Assembly (NCBI GenBank): GCA_023427865.1
Contig: JAEYZV010000666.1
Location: 1 to 9,034 of the forward strand
Length of the DNA: 9,034 nucleotides
Reading direction: 5' to 3'
From: Acidobacteriota bacterium
GTDB taxonomy: Bacteria > Acidobacteriota > Vicinamibacteria > Vicinamibacterales > Vicinamibacteraceae
Notes under the pieces: model-generated
What the model was told of the DNA's origin: nothing
What the model saw: only the letters and a program-made list of their open reading frames with translations
Database searches by the model: none
Part shown: positions 1 through 6,319 of the stretch, in pieces
How positions within the stretch are numbered: the first letter of the stretch is position 1
How the letters are laid out: the number at the start of each line of letters is the position of its first letter
Translations under genes and position numbers: made by a program

Positions 1-1419
1 CTCCTCTTCCGGTCCGAGCTCGCGCCCCTGCCGGGCCAACTGGTCGCGCTTCACCGTCACCAGCACGCCGGCCGCCTGCTCGCCACCCATCACGGAGATG
101 CGGGCGTTCGGCCACATCCACAGGAGCCGGGGATCGTAGGCGCGACCGCACATCCCGTAGTTGCCGGCCCCGAACGAGCCACCGATCACCACGGTGAACT
201 TCGGCACGCGCGTCGTGGCCACGGCGTGCACGAGCTTGGCGCCGTCCTTGGCGATGCCCGCCCGCTCGTACTGCTGGCCGACGATGAAGCCCGTGATGTT
301 CTGCAGGAACACGAGCGGGACGCCGCGCATGTCGCAGAGCTCGATGAAGTGGGTGGCCTTGAGGGCCGACTCCGAGAAGAGCACGCCATTGTTGGCGACG
401 ATGCCCACCAGGTAGCCGTGCAGCCGCGCGAACCCGGTGACGACCGTCGTCGCGTACCGGGCCTTGAACTCGTCGAAGCGGGAACCGTCCACCAGGCGTG
501 CGATCACCTCACGCACGTCGTAGGCCTTGCGCAGGTCGTCCGGAATCAGTCCGTACAACTCGCGGGGATCGTACGCAGGACCCTCGGTCGCCGCACGGTC
601 GGAAGGACGTGCCTGCACGGGCACGGTCGAGACGATGGTCCGTGCCAACTGGAGCGCGTCCTCGTCGTCTTCGGCATAGTAGTCGGCGACGCCGGACCAG
701 CGCGTGTGCACATCCGCGCCGCCGAGCGCTTCGGCGGTGACGTCCTCGCCAGTGGCCGCCTTCACGAGGGGCGGACCCCCGAGGAAGATGGTGCCCGTGC
801 CGTTGACGATGACGGTCTGGTCCGACATCGCGGGCACGTAGGCGCCGCCGGCGGTGCAGGACCCCATCACCACGGCGATCTGGGCGATACCTTCGGCCGA
901 CATCCGCGCCTGGTTGAAGAAGATCCGCCCGAAGTGCTCGCGGTCGGGGAACACCTCGGCCTGCAGGGGCAGGAACGCGCCGCCCGAATCGACGAGGTAG
1001 ACGCAGGGGAGCCGGTTCTCGAGCGCGACCTGCTGGGCCCGCAGGTGCTTCTTGACGGTCAAAGGGAAGTACGTGCCGCCCTTGACGGTGGCGTCGTTGG
1101 CCACCACCAGCACCTCGCGGCCGGAGACGCGGCCCACGCCAGTGACGAGTCCCGCGCCGGGCGCCTCGTCGTCATGAAGGCCCCAGGCCGCGAGCGGCGA
1201 CAGTTCCAGGAACGGCGTCGATGGATCGAGGAGGCGACCGAGGCGCTCCCGGACGGTCAGCTTGCCCTGCGCGCGCTGCCGCGCCTGCGCATCGGCCCCG
1301 CCGCCTTCGCGTGCCCGAGCCCGACGCTCGCGAAGCTGGGCGACGAGGGCGTCCATGCTGCGTGCGTTGCGCTGGAACTCGACGCTCCCGGGATCGACGG
1401 CGCTGTGCAGCAGGTCCAT
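1..1419 (-). CDS. mccB: Methylcrotonoyl-CoA carboxylase carboxyltransferase (beta) subunit, C-terminus cut by window edge
   Basis: This subunit transfers CO2 from carboxybiotin to an acyl-CoA; in MCC the substrate is 3-methylcrotonyl-CoA, in cytosolic leucine/isovalerate breakdown. The 473 visible residues form one open frame from ATG at 1419 to the left edge; family members are about 535 residues, so only the C-terminal tail is missing. Seen in order: the N-terminal LTVRERLGRLLDP motif (residues 54-66); the first oxyanion-hole loop GSCTAGGAYVPAMSD (186-200); FLQNITGFIVG (371-381) followed by GIAKDGAKLV (388-397); the second oxyanion loop GGSFGAGNYGMCGRAYDPR (413-431); and MWPNARISVMGGEQAAG (435-451). 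The NITGF/GIAKDGAK combination favours MCC over propionyl-CoA carboxylase; geranyl-CoA carboxylase is the main alternative. The start lies 3 nt after the zinc-ribbon stop, with no well-spaced Shine-Dalgarno, suggesting translational coupling. The biotin-bearing alpha subunit should lie beyond the left edge. Confidence 0.93.
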   Translation of the reverse strand, partial: MDLLHSAVDPGSVEFQRNARSMDALVAQLRERRARAREGGGADAQARQRAQGKLTVRERLGRLLDPSTPFLELSPLAAWGLHDDEAPGAGLVTGVGRVSGREVLVVANDATVKGGTYFPLTVKKHLRAQQVALENRLPCVYLVDSGGAFLPLQAEVFPDREHFGRIFFNQARMSAEGIAQIAVVMGSCTAGGAYVPAMSDQTVIVNGTGTIFLGGPPLVKAATGEDVTAEALGGADVHTRWSGVADYYAEDDEDALQLARTIVSTVPVQARPSDRAATEGPAYDPRELYGLIPDDLRKAYDVREVIARLVDGSRFDEFKARYATTVVTGFARLHGYLVGIVANNGVLFSESALKATHFIELCDMRGVPLVFLQNITGFIVGQQYERAGIAKDGAKLVHAVATTRVPKFTVVIGGSFGAGNYGMCGRAYDPRLLWMWPNARISVMGGEQAAGVLVTVKRDQLARQGRELGPEEE

Positions 1420-1422
1420 CCC

Positions 1423-1602
1423 TTACCAGCCACAGCAGTCGGTCTTGTAGCCGCAGGCCGGGCACCGCCACACCGCGTGCATGCGGAACATCTCGGCGCC
1501 ACACCTCTCGCACACGGTTGGCGGGTCGCCCTGCGCATGCAGCCGGACGGGCGGCGTCTCGCGGGGCCGTGGCGCCGGTGGGTTCGCAGGGTCCTGAGGC
1601 AT
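1423..1602 (-). CDS. Small C-terminal zinc-ribbon protein upstream of mccB
   Basis: This is a 59-residue protein if translation begins at ATG 1602, or 70 residues if it begins at the in-frame ATG at 1635. The N-terminal half is proline-rich and looks disordered. The C-terminal half carries two CxxC knuckles, CERC (residues 31-34) and CPAC (47-50), which would bind one zinc, and ends in the cysteine-rich tail KTDCCGW. I chose 1602 because a perfect TATAAT lies exactly 6 nt upstream, the geometry of a leaderless promoter, while the 1635 start has GAAGG almost abutting the ATG and no usable spacing. The stop TAA is separated from the mccB ATG by only GGG, so the two are surely cotranscribed. The function is unknown. 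Zinc ribbons of this size often bind nucleic acid or a partner protein, and a role in carboxylase assembly or regulation is only a guess from position. Confidence 0.75.
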   Translation of the reverse strand: MPQDPANPPAPRPRETPPVRLHAQGDPPTVCERCGAEMFRMHAVWRCPACGYKTDCCGW

Positions 1603-1608
1603 GGGCGG

Positions 1609-1614
1609 ATTATA
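1609..1614 (-). promoter_or_regulatory. -10 box (TATAAT) of a probable leaderless promoter for the zinc-ribbon/mccB operon
   Basis: Read on the minus strand, TATAAT occupies 1614-1609, followed by six bases and then ATG at 1602. A start point 7 nt after a -10 box would fall on the A of the ATG, giving a leaderless mRNA. No convincing -35 hexamer was found, which is usual for leaderless promoters. A perfect TATAAT is uncommon in DNA this GC-rich. If instead the ATG at 1635 is used, the box would lie inside the coding region and mean nothing. Confidence 0.5.
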
Positions 1615-1744
1615 CGGATCCGCGGACGAAGACATCCTTCGCTACGCCGGACGTTACCCGACCAAGGTGGGGTTCTTCTCGCGTCAGGCTTTGTTACGCT
1701 TGTGGGCGTGACGCACCGAAACCCGACAGTTCGCGTCCGGCCTC

Positions 1745-3202
1745 ATGACACGATGGCCGGCGATTGCTGTATCGAAGCTGGACATGCTCGCTGACACACG
1801 CCTGAACGTCCTGCTCGTGGGCGAGGCCGACGCCGGCATCCGGCGCGGCCTGGAGCGGCTCGCCGAGCGGCGCGACGTGGACATGCGAGCGACAGGCGCG
1901 GCCCACGTCGAAACCTCCCTCGAGACGTGGACCCCAGACGTCCTCCTCGTCGACGCCGACGAAGCCGCCGAGGTCGACGCGTTCCGCCAGTGGCGGCTGC
2001 TGCTGCCCGGGGCCGACGCGGTGATCGTGCGTCGGCACGAGTCGCCGGTGCGATCGGCCGACTGGCTGCGCGCTGGCGCGTTCGCCGTGGTGACGCGTCC
2101 CGTCGAGCCCGACGAACTGGCCGAGGAGCTCGACCGGGCCGCCGAGCGCGTGCGCCTCCGTTCGGAGAACCAGCGGTTGCGCCGGCAGCTCGACGCGCCG
2201 CGGCGATTCCCGGCCATCATCGGACAGAGCAAGAAGATGCTCGAGCTGTTCGAGCTCGTGGGCGCCGTCGCCGGCAGCGACGCGAACATCCTCGTGCTCG
2301 GCGAGAACGGCACGGGCAAGGAGATGATCGCCAACGCCATGCACGCGCACAGCGCGCGCGCGGAGGCGCCGTTCGTCAAGATCAACTGCGCGGCCCTGCC
2401 CAAGGAACTGATCGAGGCCGAGCTGTTCGGCTACCGCCGTGGGGCGTTCACGGGCGCCTTCACCGACAAGGCGGGCCTGCTGGCGATGGCCGAAGGCGGT
2501 TCGCTGCTGCTCGACGAGATCGGGGAGATGCCGTCGTACCTGCAGGCAAAGCTGCTGCGCGTCCTGCAGGAGCGCGAGTTCCGTCCGATTGGCAGCGATC
2601 GCAGCGTGCGCGTCGACTTCCGCCTCGTCTGCGCGACCAACGTGGACGTGGACGTGGCGCTCAGGGACGGTCGCCTGCGCGAGGACCTGTACTTCCGCAT
2701 CAACACGATCACCGTGCGCGTGCCGTCGCTGCGCGAGCGGCTGGAGGACGTCGCGTTGCTGTGCCAGCATTTCCTCGCGCTGTACAACGAACGCCACGGC
2801 CGATCGATCCGCGGCGTCAGCCCAGCCGCGTACCACCGCCTGATGCAGCATCGCTGGCCCGGGAACGTCCGCGAGCTCGAGAACGTCATCGAGCGCGGCG
2901 TGCTCGTCGCGCGCGGCCAGGAGTTGCAGCCCGAGGACCTGCCCGATTCGGTGACGGCGTCCGGGGCGGGCGCGCCGGCCCCACAGGACGTGCTGCCGGC
3001 CACTGCCACGCTGGCCGAGATCGAGCGCATGGCCATCCTGCAGGCGCTCCAGCGCACGAACTGGAACAAGCAGGACGCGGCGCAACTGCTCGGGCTCTAC
3101 CGCCCGACCCTGTACAGCAAGATGAAGAAGCACGGGATCACGTCTCCGCCGCGCGCGCGACGCCGGATTGCCGTCGATGCGCCGAGCGAGTCACCGGCGT
3201 AG
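1745..3202 (+). CDS. Sigma-54-dependent transcriptional activator (NtrC/Fis type) with degenerate receiver domain
   Basis: This 485-residue protein activates transcription by the sigma-54 RNA polymerase holoenzyme through ATP hydrolysis. Residues 20-135 have a receiver-like fold: the phosphoacceptor-position Asp70 is kept (PDVLLVD), but the usual acidic pair is Gly26-Glu27, the conserved Thr/Ser is Arg96, and the conserved Lys is Arg118 (VVTRPVEP). The central AAA+ domain (about 155-390) is complete: Walker A GENGTGKE (186-193), the sigma-54-contacting GAFTGA loop (233-238), Walker B LLLDEIGE (254-261), arginine-finger region REDLYFR (312-318) and WPGNVRELEN (371-380). A Fis-type helix-turn-helix ends the protein (about 425-465). 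No histidine kinase is adjacent. The start is uncertain: ATG 1784 is in frame, begins just before the receiver, and is about as likely; neither has a good ribosome site. Targets are unknown; the downstream membrane operon is a candidate by position only. Confidence 0.92.
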   Translation: MTRWPAIAVSKLDMLADTRLNVLLVGEADAGIRRGLERLAERRDVDMRATGAAHVETSLETWTPDVLLVDADEAAEVDAFRQWRLLLPGADAVIVRRHESPVRSADWLRAGAFAVVTRPVEPDELAEELDRAAERVRLRSENQRLRRQLDAPRRFPAIIGQSKKMLELFELVGAVAGSDANILVLGENGTGKEMIANAMHAHSARAEAPFVKINCAALPKELIEAELFGYRRGAFTGAFTDKAGLLAMAEGGSLLLDEIGEMPSYLQAKLLRVLQEREFRPIGSDRSVRVDFRLVCATNVDVDVALRDGRLREDLYFRINTITVRVPSLRERLEDVALLCQHFLALYNERHGRSIRGVSPAAYHRLMQHRWPGNVRELENVIERGVLVARGQELQPEDLPDSVTASGAGAPAPQDVLPATATLAEIERMAILQALQRTNWNKQDAAQLLGLYRPTLYSKMKKHGITSPPRARRRIAVDAPSESPA

Positions 3203-3277
3203 CGACGCGACCGAACGAGGAGCGTCGAACGGCGGACCGTCGGAACGGACGGCAGCCGAACGTCGGCACGGCGGAGC

Positions 3278-3298
3278 CGGTCCCGGGAACCCGGGCCG
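3278..3298. terminator. GC-rich hairpin downstream of the sigma-54 regulator (possible terminator without U-tract)
   Basis: The arms CGG-CCCGG and CCGGG-CCG pair over 8 bp with one bulged T (3281) and a GAAC loop (3287-3290). The hairpin begins 75 nt after the regulator stop. No T-run follows, so it is not a textbook intrinsic terminator. It could aid Rho-dependent termination or protect the 3' end of the message. Confidence 0.3.
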
Positions 3299-3390
3299 CG
3301 TGGCCCCGGTGGACACGCCCCGCCGAGGCGTCCCACCTGCCGAACTGATGCGTCAATCGTGGCCCGGGGCACTTGCGTGCTGGTGTCAGC

Positions 3391-3419
3391 CGTGGCGCCC
3401 ATGCTTGAATGGGCGCACG
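3391..3419. repeat. Inverted repeat / hairpin in the leader of the YtxH operon
   Basis: GCGCCCAT at 3395-3402 and ATGGGCGC at 3409-3416 are perfect inverted copies around the 6-nt loop GCTTGA. CGT (3391-3393) pairs further with ACG (3417-3419) across one bulged G, giving an 11-bp stem. It sits 20 nt before the Shine-Dalgarno of the next gene. It could be an RNA hairpin in the leader or a dimeric repressor/activator site; no T-run follows, so a standard terminator is unlikely. Confidence 0.5.
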
Positions 3420-3439
3420 TGGGCCTTGACGTCGCACGT

Positions 3440-3446
3440 GGAGGAG
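3440..3446 (+). promoter_or_regulatory. Shine-Dalgarno GGAGGAG fixing the GTG start at 3456
   Basis: GGAGGAG ends 9 nt before GTG 3456. It selects this start over the many upstream in-frame codons, which would extend the protein through the regulator's 3' end and the gene-free stretch. Confidence 0.75.
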
Positions 3447-3455
3447 CCCGGACGC

Positions 3456-3695
3456 GTGAGGGAGAGGACGAAAATCGTGGTGTCGGCCGTTGCCGGGGCG
3501 CTCGGAGGCGCCGTGGCCGGGTACCTGTTCTTCACCAGGCACGGCGAACAGCTGCGCCAGCAGTTCGAGCCGGGTCTCGAAGACGCACTCGCGCGCCTGC
3601 AGGAACTGCACGCCTCGGTACAGCACGCACGCAGCGTCGCCGAGCAGAGCTGGAGCACGCTGCGTGACGTGACCCGCGACACCGGCCGCAGCTGA
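3456..3695 (+). CDS. Small YtxH-like single-pass membrane protein
   Basis: This is a 79-residue protein starting at GTG 3456 behind a strong GGAGGAG. Residues 5-26 form a Gly/Ala-rich membrane segment (VVSAVAGALGGAVAGYLFF), followed by TRHGEQLRQQFEP and a charged amphipathic helix to about residue 70 that may be a short coiled coil. The layout, a glycine-zipper membrane anchor followed at once by an LFFT/LFAP-like turn and a helical cytoplasmic tail, matches YtxH-type small proteins, though this copy lacks the fuller LLFAPxxGxxTR signature seen in its neighbour. It is 15 nt upstream of the next gene and surely cotranscribed with it. The function is unknown; family members are often linked to general stress. 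The pairing suggests that the two small proteins may form a hetero-oligomer, which is inference. Confidence 0.75.
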   Translation: MRERTKIVVSAVAGALGGAVAGYLFFTRHGEQLRQQFEPGLEDALARLQELHASVQHARSVAEQSWSTLRDVTRDTGRS

Positions 3696-3710
3696 CTCCA
3701 GGAGGAGAAC

Positions 3711-4049
3711 ATGAACGTAGACGATCGGAATGGCCGCCATGGCGGCGCGAACTTCCTCATCGGGTTCATCGCCGGCTCCATGCTCGGCGCGGGCCTGGCA
3801 TTGCTGTTCGCACCGCGTCCGGGCGAGGAGACGCGCCGGGACGTGACCGAGCGCGCTCAGCGCGCGCGGGAGCGGGCGCGCGAGGGCCTCGGGACCGCCT
3901 CCGACCGCGTGACGCACTTTGCCGAGCGTGGGAAGGCGATGTACCAGACCGCGGCCGAGAAGGCGCGCGAGGCCGCACAGGCCGTCCGCGAAGGGCGCGA
4001 CCCGCAGCAGGTGCCCCCGCCGCCGGCCGCCGACGAGACCTTCAGCTGA
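3711..4049 (+). CDS. YtxH domain-containing protein
   Basis: This is a 112-residue protein with ATG 3711 placed 5 nt after AGGAGG (3700-3705). Residues 13-34 form a glycine-rich membrane segment followed by the family signature LLFAPRPGEETRRD (31-44). Then comes a long, charged, Ala/Arg/Glu-rich amphipathic helix (about 40-95) and a short Pro-rich tail. YtxH proteins are small membrane-anchored proteins, classed as general-stress proteins in Bacillus; the biochemical role is not established. The protein is likely anchored in the inner membrane with the helix in the cytoplasm. It is the second gene of a probable three-gene operon (gaps of 15 and 37 nt). Confidence 0.85.
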   Translation: MNVDDRNGRHGGANFLIGFIAGSMLGAGLALLFAPRPGEETRRDVTERAQRARERAREGLGTASDRVTHFAERGKAMYQTAAEKAREAAQAVREGRDPQQVPPPPAADETFS

Positions 4050-4061
4050 CCGTGGTCCGGG

Positions 4062-4087
4062 CGCGGACGGGAACGAGCCCGTCCGCG
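4062..4087. repeat. Perfect 10-bp inverted repeat between ytxH-like gene and yihY-like gene
   Basis: CGCGGACGGG (4062-4071) and CCCGTCCGCG (4078-4087) are exact inverted copies around the loop AACGAG. The hairpin starts 12 nt after the YtxH stop. Its last base is the first base of the candidate GTG start at 4087, so in RNA it would sequester the region where a ribosome site should be. It may act as an attenuator or a processing/stabilising stem that lowers expression of the third gene. There is no U-tract. Confidence 0.6.
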
Positions 4088-5043
4088 TGTCTCGCGTCGT
4101 GAGCCGCAACATCGTCGCCACGCCTGCTGCGTCCGGAACGAACGCGGCCCCTCCCCACCTGCGACACCAGCTGGGCCGCTACCTCCTGTCGGTGCCGCGC
4201 GCCGTCGGTCTGGCGGCCTGGCGTGCCGCGATGCGGTTCGTCAACAGCGACAACCTCACCTACGCGTCGTCGATCTCGTTCTACGCGCTGCTGTCGCTGT
4301 TTCCGTTCTTCCTGCTGGTGTTCTCGATCCTCGGCAGCGTCACCACCGACGAGGTCGCGCGGCTGAAGGTGTTCAACTTCGTGCTGCGCTACTTCCCGCG
4401 GCAGTTCGACTTCATCTCCACGCAGGTCGACGCGTTCCGGCAGCAGCGCGTCCAGCTCGGACTGTTTGCCAGCATGCTGATGATCTGGTCGGCGCTCGGC
4501 GTGTTCGGCGCGATCACGACGGCGGTCAACTACGCATGGCGGGTCGAGCGGCAGCCGAACTACTTCAAGCACAAGCTCGTGGCCTTCACGATGCTGGTCG
4601 CCGCCGGCGTCCTGCTGCTGGCCGCGCTGCTCCTGATCAGCGCCGGCAGCATCGTCGAGGCGCACTGGTTCTCCAGCGTTCTCAACAACACGCCGGGCCT
4701 CGATTCGCTGCGCGGGCTGTGGGCGCGCTGGGCGAGCACGCTGCTCGTCATCATGGTGATGGGCCTGATCTTCTACTTCGTGCCCAACACCAACAAGGTC
4801 CGCTTCCGTGACGTGTGGCCGGGCGCCATCGTCGCCGGCCTGCTGTGGCGCGGCGCGCTGGCCGGCTTCGGCTGGTACGTCCGTGACCTGTCGCGCTTCA
4901 GCGTGCACGGCACGATCGCCAGCGTCGTGGTGTTCCTGTTGTGGGTGTTCGTGTCGGCCGTCGTGCTGCTCTACGGCGTGGAACTCACCGTGGCGTACGC
5001 GCAGATTCGCCGCCTGGCACGGCAGAAACACGAAGAGGCGTGA
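4087..5043 (+). CDS. YihY/BrkB (UPF0761) family inner-membrane protein
   Basis: From GTG 4087 the protein has 318 residues, close to the family's usual length near 300. Six hydrophobic segments are visible at roughly 61-84, 124-148, 164-190, 212-232, 242-262 and 275-304. Family hallmarks include LTYASSISFYALLSLFPF (57-74), the conserved WxALGVFGAI region (134-143), FVPNTNKVRFRDVWPGA (231-247) and the closing YGVELTVAYAQ (296-306). These proteins were once annotated as ribonuclease BN, which was a misassignment; their present role is unclear, with envelope or transport functions proposed. The start is uncertain: GTG 4087 and GTG 4099 are both in frame, neither has a clear Shine-Dalgarno, and 4087 touches the hairpin at 4062-4087. 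The gene is the last of a run with two YtxH-like genes, suggesting a joint envelope task. Confidence 0.88.
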   Translation: MSRVVSRNIVATPAASGTNAAPPHLRHQLGRYLLSVPRAVGLAAWRAAMRFVNSDNLTYASSISFYALLSLFPFFLLVFSILGSVTTDEVARLKVFNFVLRYFPRQFDFISTQVDAFRQQRVQLGLFASMLMIWSALGVFGAITTAVNYAWRVERQPNYFKHKLVAFTMLVAAGVLLLAALLLISAGSIVEAHWFSSVLNNTPGLDSLRGLWARWASTLLVIMVMGLIFYFVPNTNKVRFRDVWPGAIVAGLLWRGALAGFGWYVRDLSRFSVHGTIASVVVFLLWVFVSAVVLLYGVELTVAYAQIRRLARQKHEEA

Positions 5044-5181
5044 CTGCAGGGAGTTGGCGCTGCCGTAGCGACGGTGGGGCTGCTCATTCGAAGCGGACGG
5101 CCTTGGTCGGTCGGCCGCCGGCCTTCGCAGGGCGATCAGGACGGTAGGGCGCCCGCTCCCCGAGCCGCCTCATGCCCAGGC
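5044..5181. other. Convergent intergenic spacer
   Basis: These 138 bp separate the 3' ends of the YihY-like gene and galK. No hairpin with a T-run was found for either direction. The only structure noted is a short direct repeat of CGGCCTT (near 5099 and 5119) and a 29-codon minus-strand frame (5084-5173) that I do not trust as a gene. Confidence 0.5.
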
Positions 5182-6300
5182 CTACGAGCGCGGCGGCGGC
5201 ACGAGCACCTGCGGGCGCAGGCCGAGTTCCGCCCGCGCGCCCTCCGCAACGGCTGCGGCCGCACGCTGGGCCTCGCCTGCCTGCACGAGCAGCACGATCG
5301 CGCCGCCGAAGCCGCCGCCGGTGATGCGGGCGCCGAACACGCCGCGTTGCTGGCGGGCGATCTCCACCATGCGATCGATCTCCGGCGTCGACACCTCGTA
5401 CAGATCGCGCAGCGACGTGTGGGACGCGTCCATCAGTGCGCCGAACCTGACGGTGTCGCGCTTGCGCAACGCGTCGACCGCGGCCAGCACGCGTGCGTTC
5501 TCGGTGATGATGTGGCGTGCGCGCTTCTGCAGCGTCGGCTCGAGTGCATCGAGGCGCCACAGGTCGTTCTCCCCGAGATCGCGCAGTTGTCCGACACCGA
5601 GCGCACGCGTGGCGGCCTCGCACTCCTGACGCCTCACGCGGTAACCGCCTGTCGCGTGGCTGTGGCTGATCCCGGAGTTCACGACGGCGATTTCGGCGGT
5701 CGGCGGCATGCGCACGAGCTGCCACGACAGGTCGCGGGTGTCGAGGAACAGCGCGTGGTTGGCCGTGCCGAGCGCCACGGCGATCGGGTCCATCACGCCA
5801 ATCGGCACGCCGATGAACTCCGTCTCGATGCGGCGCGCCAGCCCTGCCAGCACCGCATCGTCGAGGCGCAGGTCGAAGAGGTCGCGCAGGGCGCGCAGGA
5901 CCGCCACCGAGAGCGACGCGCTCGACGACAAGCCGCTGCCCAACGGTACCTCCGACCTGATGACGGCATCGAAGCCGCTCACCTGATGGCCTGCCGAGCG
6001 AAGCACCGCCGTGGCGCCCTGCACGTAGTCGGCCCAGCCGCCGGTGCGCGCCTCCTCGCCGACGACGTAGCGGGCCTGCTGCTGCTCGAGCGGCACGGCC
6101 GCGCTCCACAGCCTCGCCTTCGTGCCGGGATTGGCCGCCATGACCACGACCGTCGTCTGCGGGATCACCGTGGGGAGCACGAAGCCGCCGGCGTAATCGG
6201 TGTGCTCGCCGATCAGGTTCACCCGTCCCGGCGCCTCACCCGTCACGGTGGGACGATGACCGAAGTGCCTGATGATTTCGTGTTGCGGGATGTGGGTCAC
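5182..6300 (-). CDS. galK: Galactokinase
   Basis: This 372-residue GHMP-family kinase phosphorylates galactose to galactose-1-phosphate with ATP, the committing kinase step of the Leloir pathway, in the cytoplasm. The galactokinase signature GRVNLIGEHTDYAGGF (residues 25-40) contains the catalytic-site Arg26 and the sugar-binding Glu32 and Asp35. The ATP-binding GHMP motif is PLGSGLSSSAS (119-129), the catalytic base is Asp171 in GVMDP, and the C-terminal GHMP motif is GARITGGGFGGA (323-334). Length matches the family (about 380). In place of the usual GIMDQ the protein has GVMDP, a minor oddity next to the catalytic Asp. The first available start is GTG 6300; no purine-rich ribosome site precedes it. 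It lies 19 nt after the stop of the PfpI-like gene, so the two are probably cotranscribed. No galT, galE or galM is adjacent. A related sugar kinase specificity cannot be excluded from sequence alone. Confidence 0.93.
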   Translation of the reverse strand: MTHIPQHEIIRHFGHRPTVTGEAPGRVNLIGEHTDYAGGFVLPTVIPQTTVVVMAANPGTKARLWSAAVPLEQQQARYVVGEEARTGGWADYVQGATAVLRSAGHQVSGFDAVIRSEVPLGSGLSSSASLSVAVLRALRDLFDLRLDDAVLAGLARRIETEFIGVPIGVMDPIAVALGTANHALFLDTRDLSWQLVRMPPTAEIAVVNSGISHSHATGGYRVRRQECEAATRALGVGQLRDLGENDLWRLDALEPTLQKRARHIITENARVLAAVDALRKRDTVRFGALMDASHTSLRDLYEVSTPEIDRMVEIARQQRGVFGARITGGGFGGAIVLLVQAGEAQRAAAAVAEGARAELGLRPQVLVPPPRS

Positions 6301-6319
6301 AGGGACAGGACGGCCGCGG

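Larger units (their letters stand above)
3203..3455. other. Gene-free stretch between the regulator and the membrane-protein operon
   Basis: These 253 bp hold no frame with convincing coding character. They contain many short CGGAC/GAACG-like words without a clear repeat unit, two hairpins (3278-3298 and 3391-3419), and the Shine-Dalgarno of the next gene. I found no canonical sigma-54 promoter (GG-N10-GC). Promoter and leader of the following operon most likely lie here. Confidence 0.6.

Noticed and set aside
226..1794. Long 522-codon plus-strand frame opposite mccB, and a 479-codon minus-strand frame (1694-3133) opposite the regulator
   Set aside because: Their products are Arg/His/Ala-rich low-complexity translations with no family motifs. 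The opposite strands encode textbook MccB and sigma-54 activator sequences. Long antisense frames are expected in high-GC DNA.
1695..1794. TACGCT box followed by a 28-codon frame from GTG 1708 that overlaps the regulator start, as a leader peptide
   Set aside because: The box-to-start spacing is 7 nt, the box is a weak match, and the peptide has no run of regulatory codons. Nothing beyond coincidence supports it.
3361..3376. Possible sigma-54 promoter (TGGCCC ... TTGC)
   Set aside because: The GG and GC elements are separated by 12 bp instead of the strict 10 bp, so it does not fit a sigma-54 promoter.
4087..5043. Ribonuclease BN annotation for the YihY/BrkB protein
   Set aside because: The historical RNase BN label for this family was a misassignment, and a six-segment membrane protein with no nuclease motif does not support it.
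5084..5173. 29-codon minus-strand frame 8 nt after the galK stop, encoding a basic peptide ending in GRPTKAVRFE
   Set aside because: It is short, has no convincing ribosome site and matches no family I can name. It may be chance in a convergent spacer; conservation in relatives would be needed to revive it.
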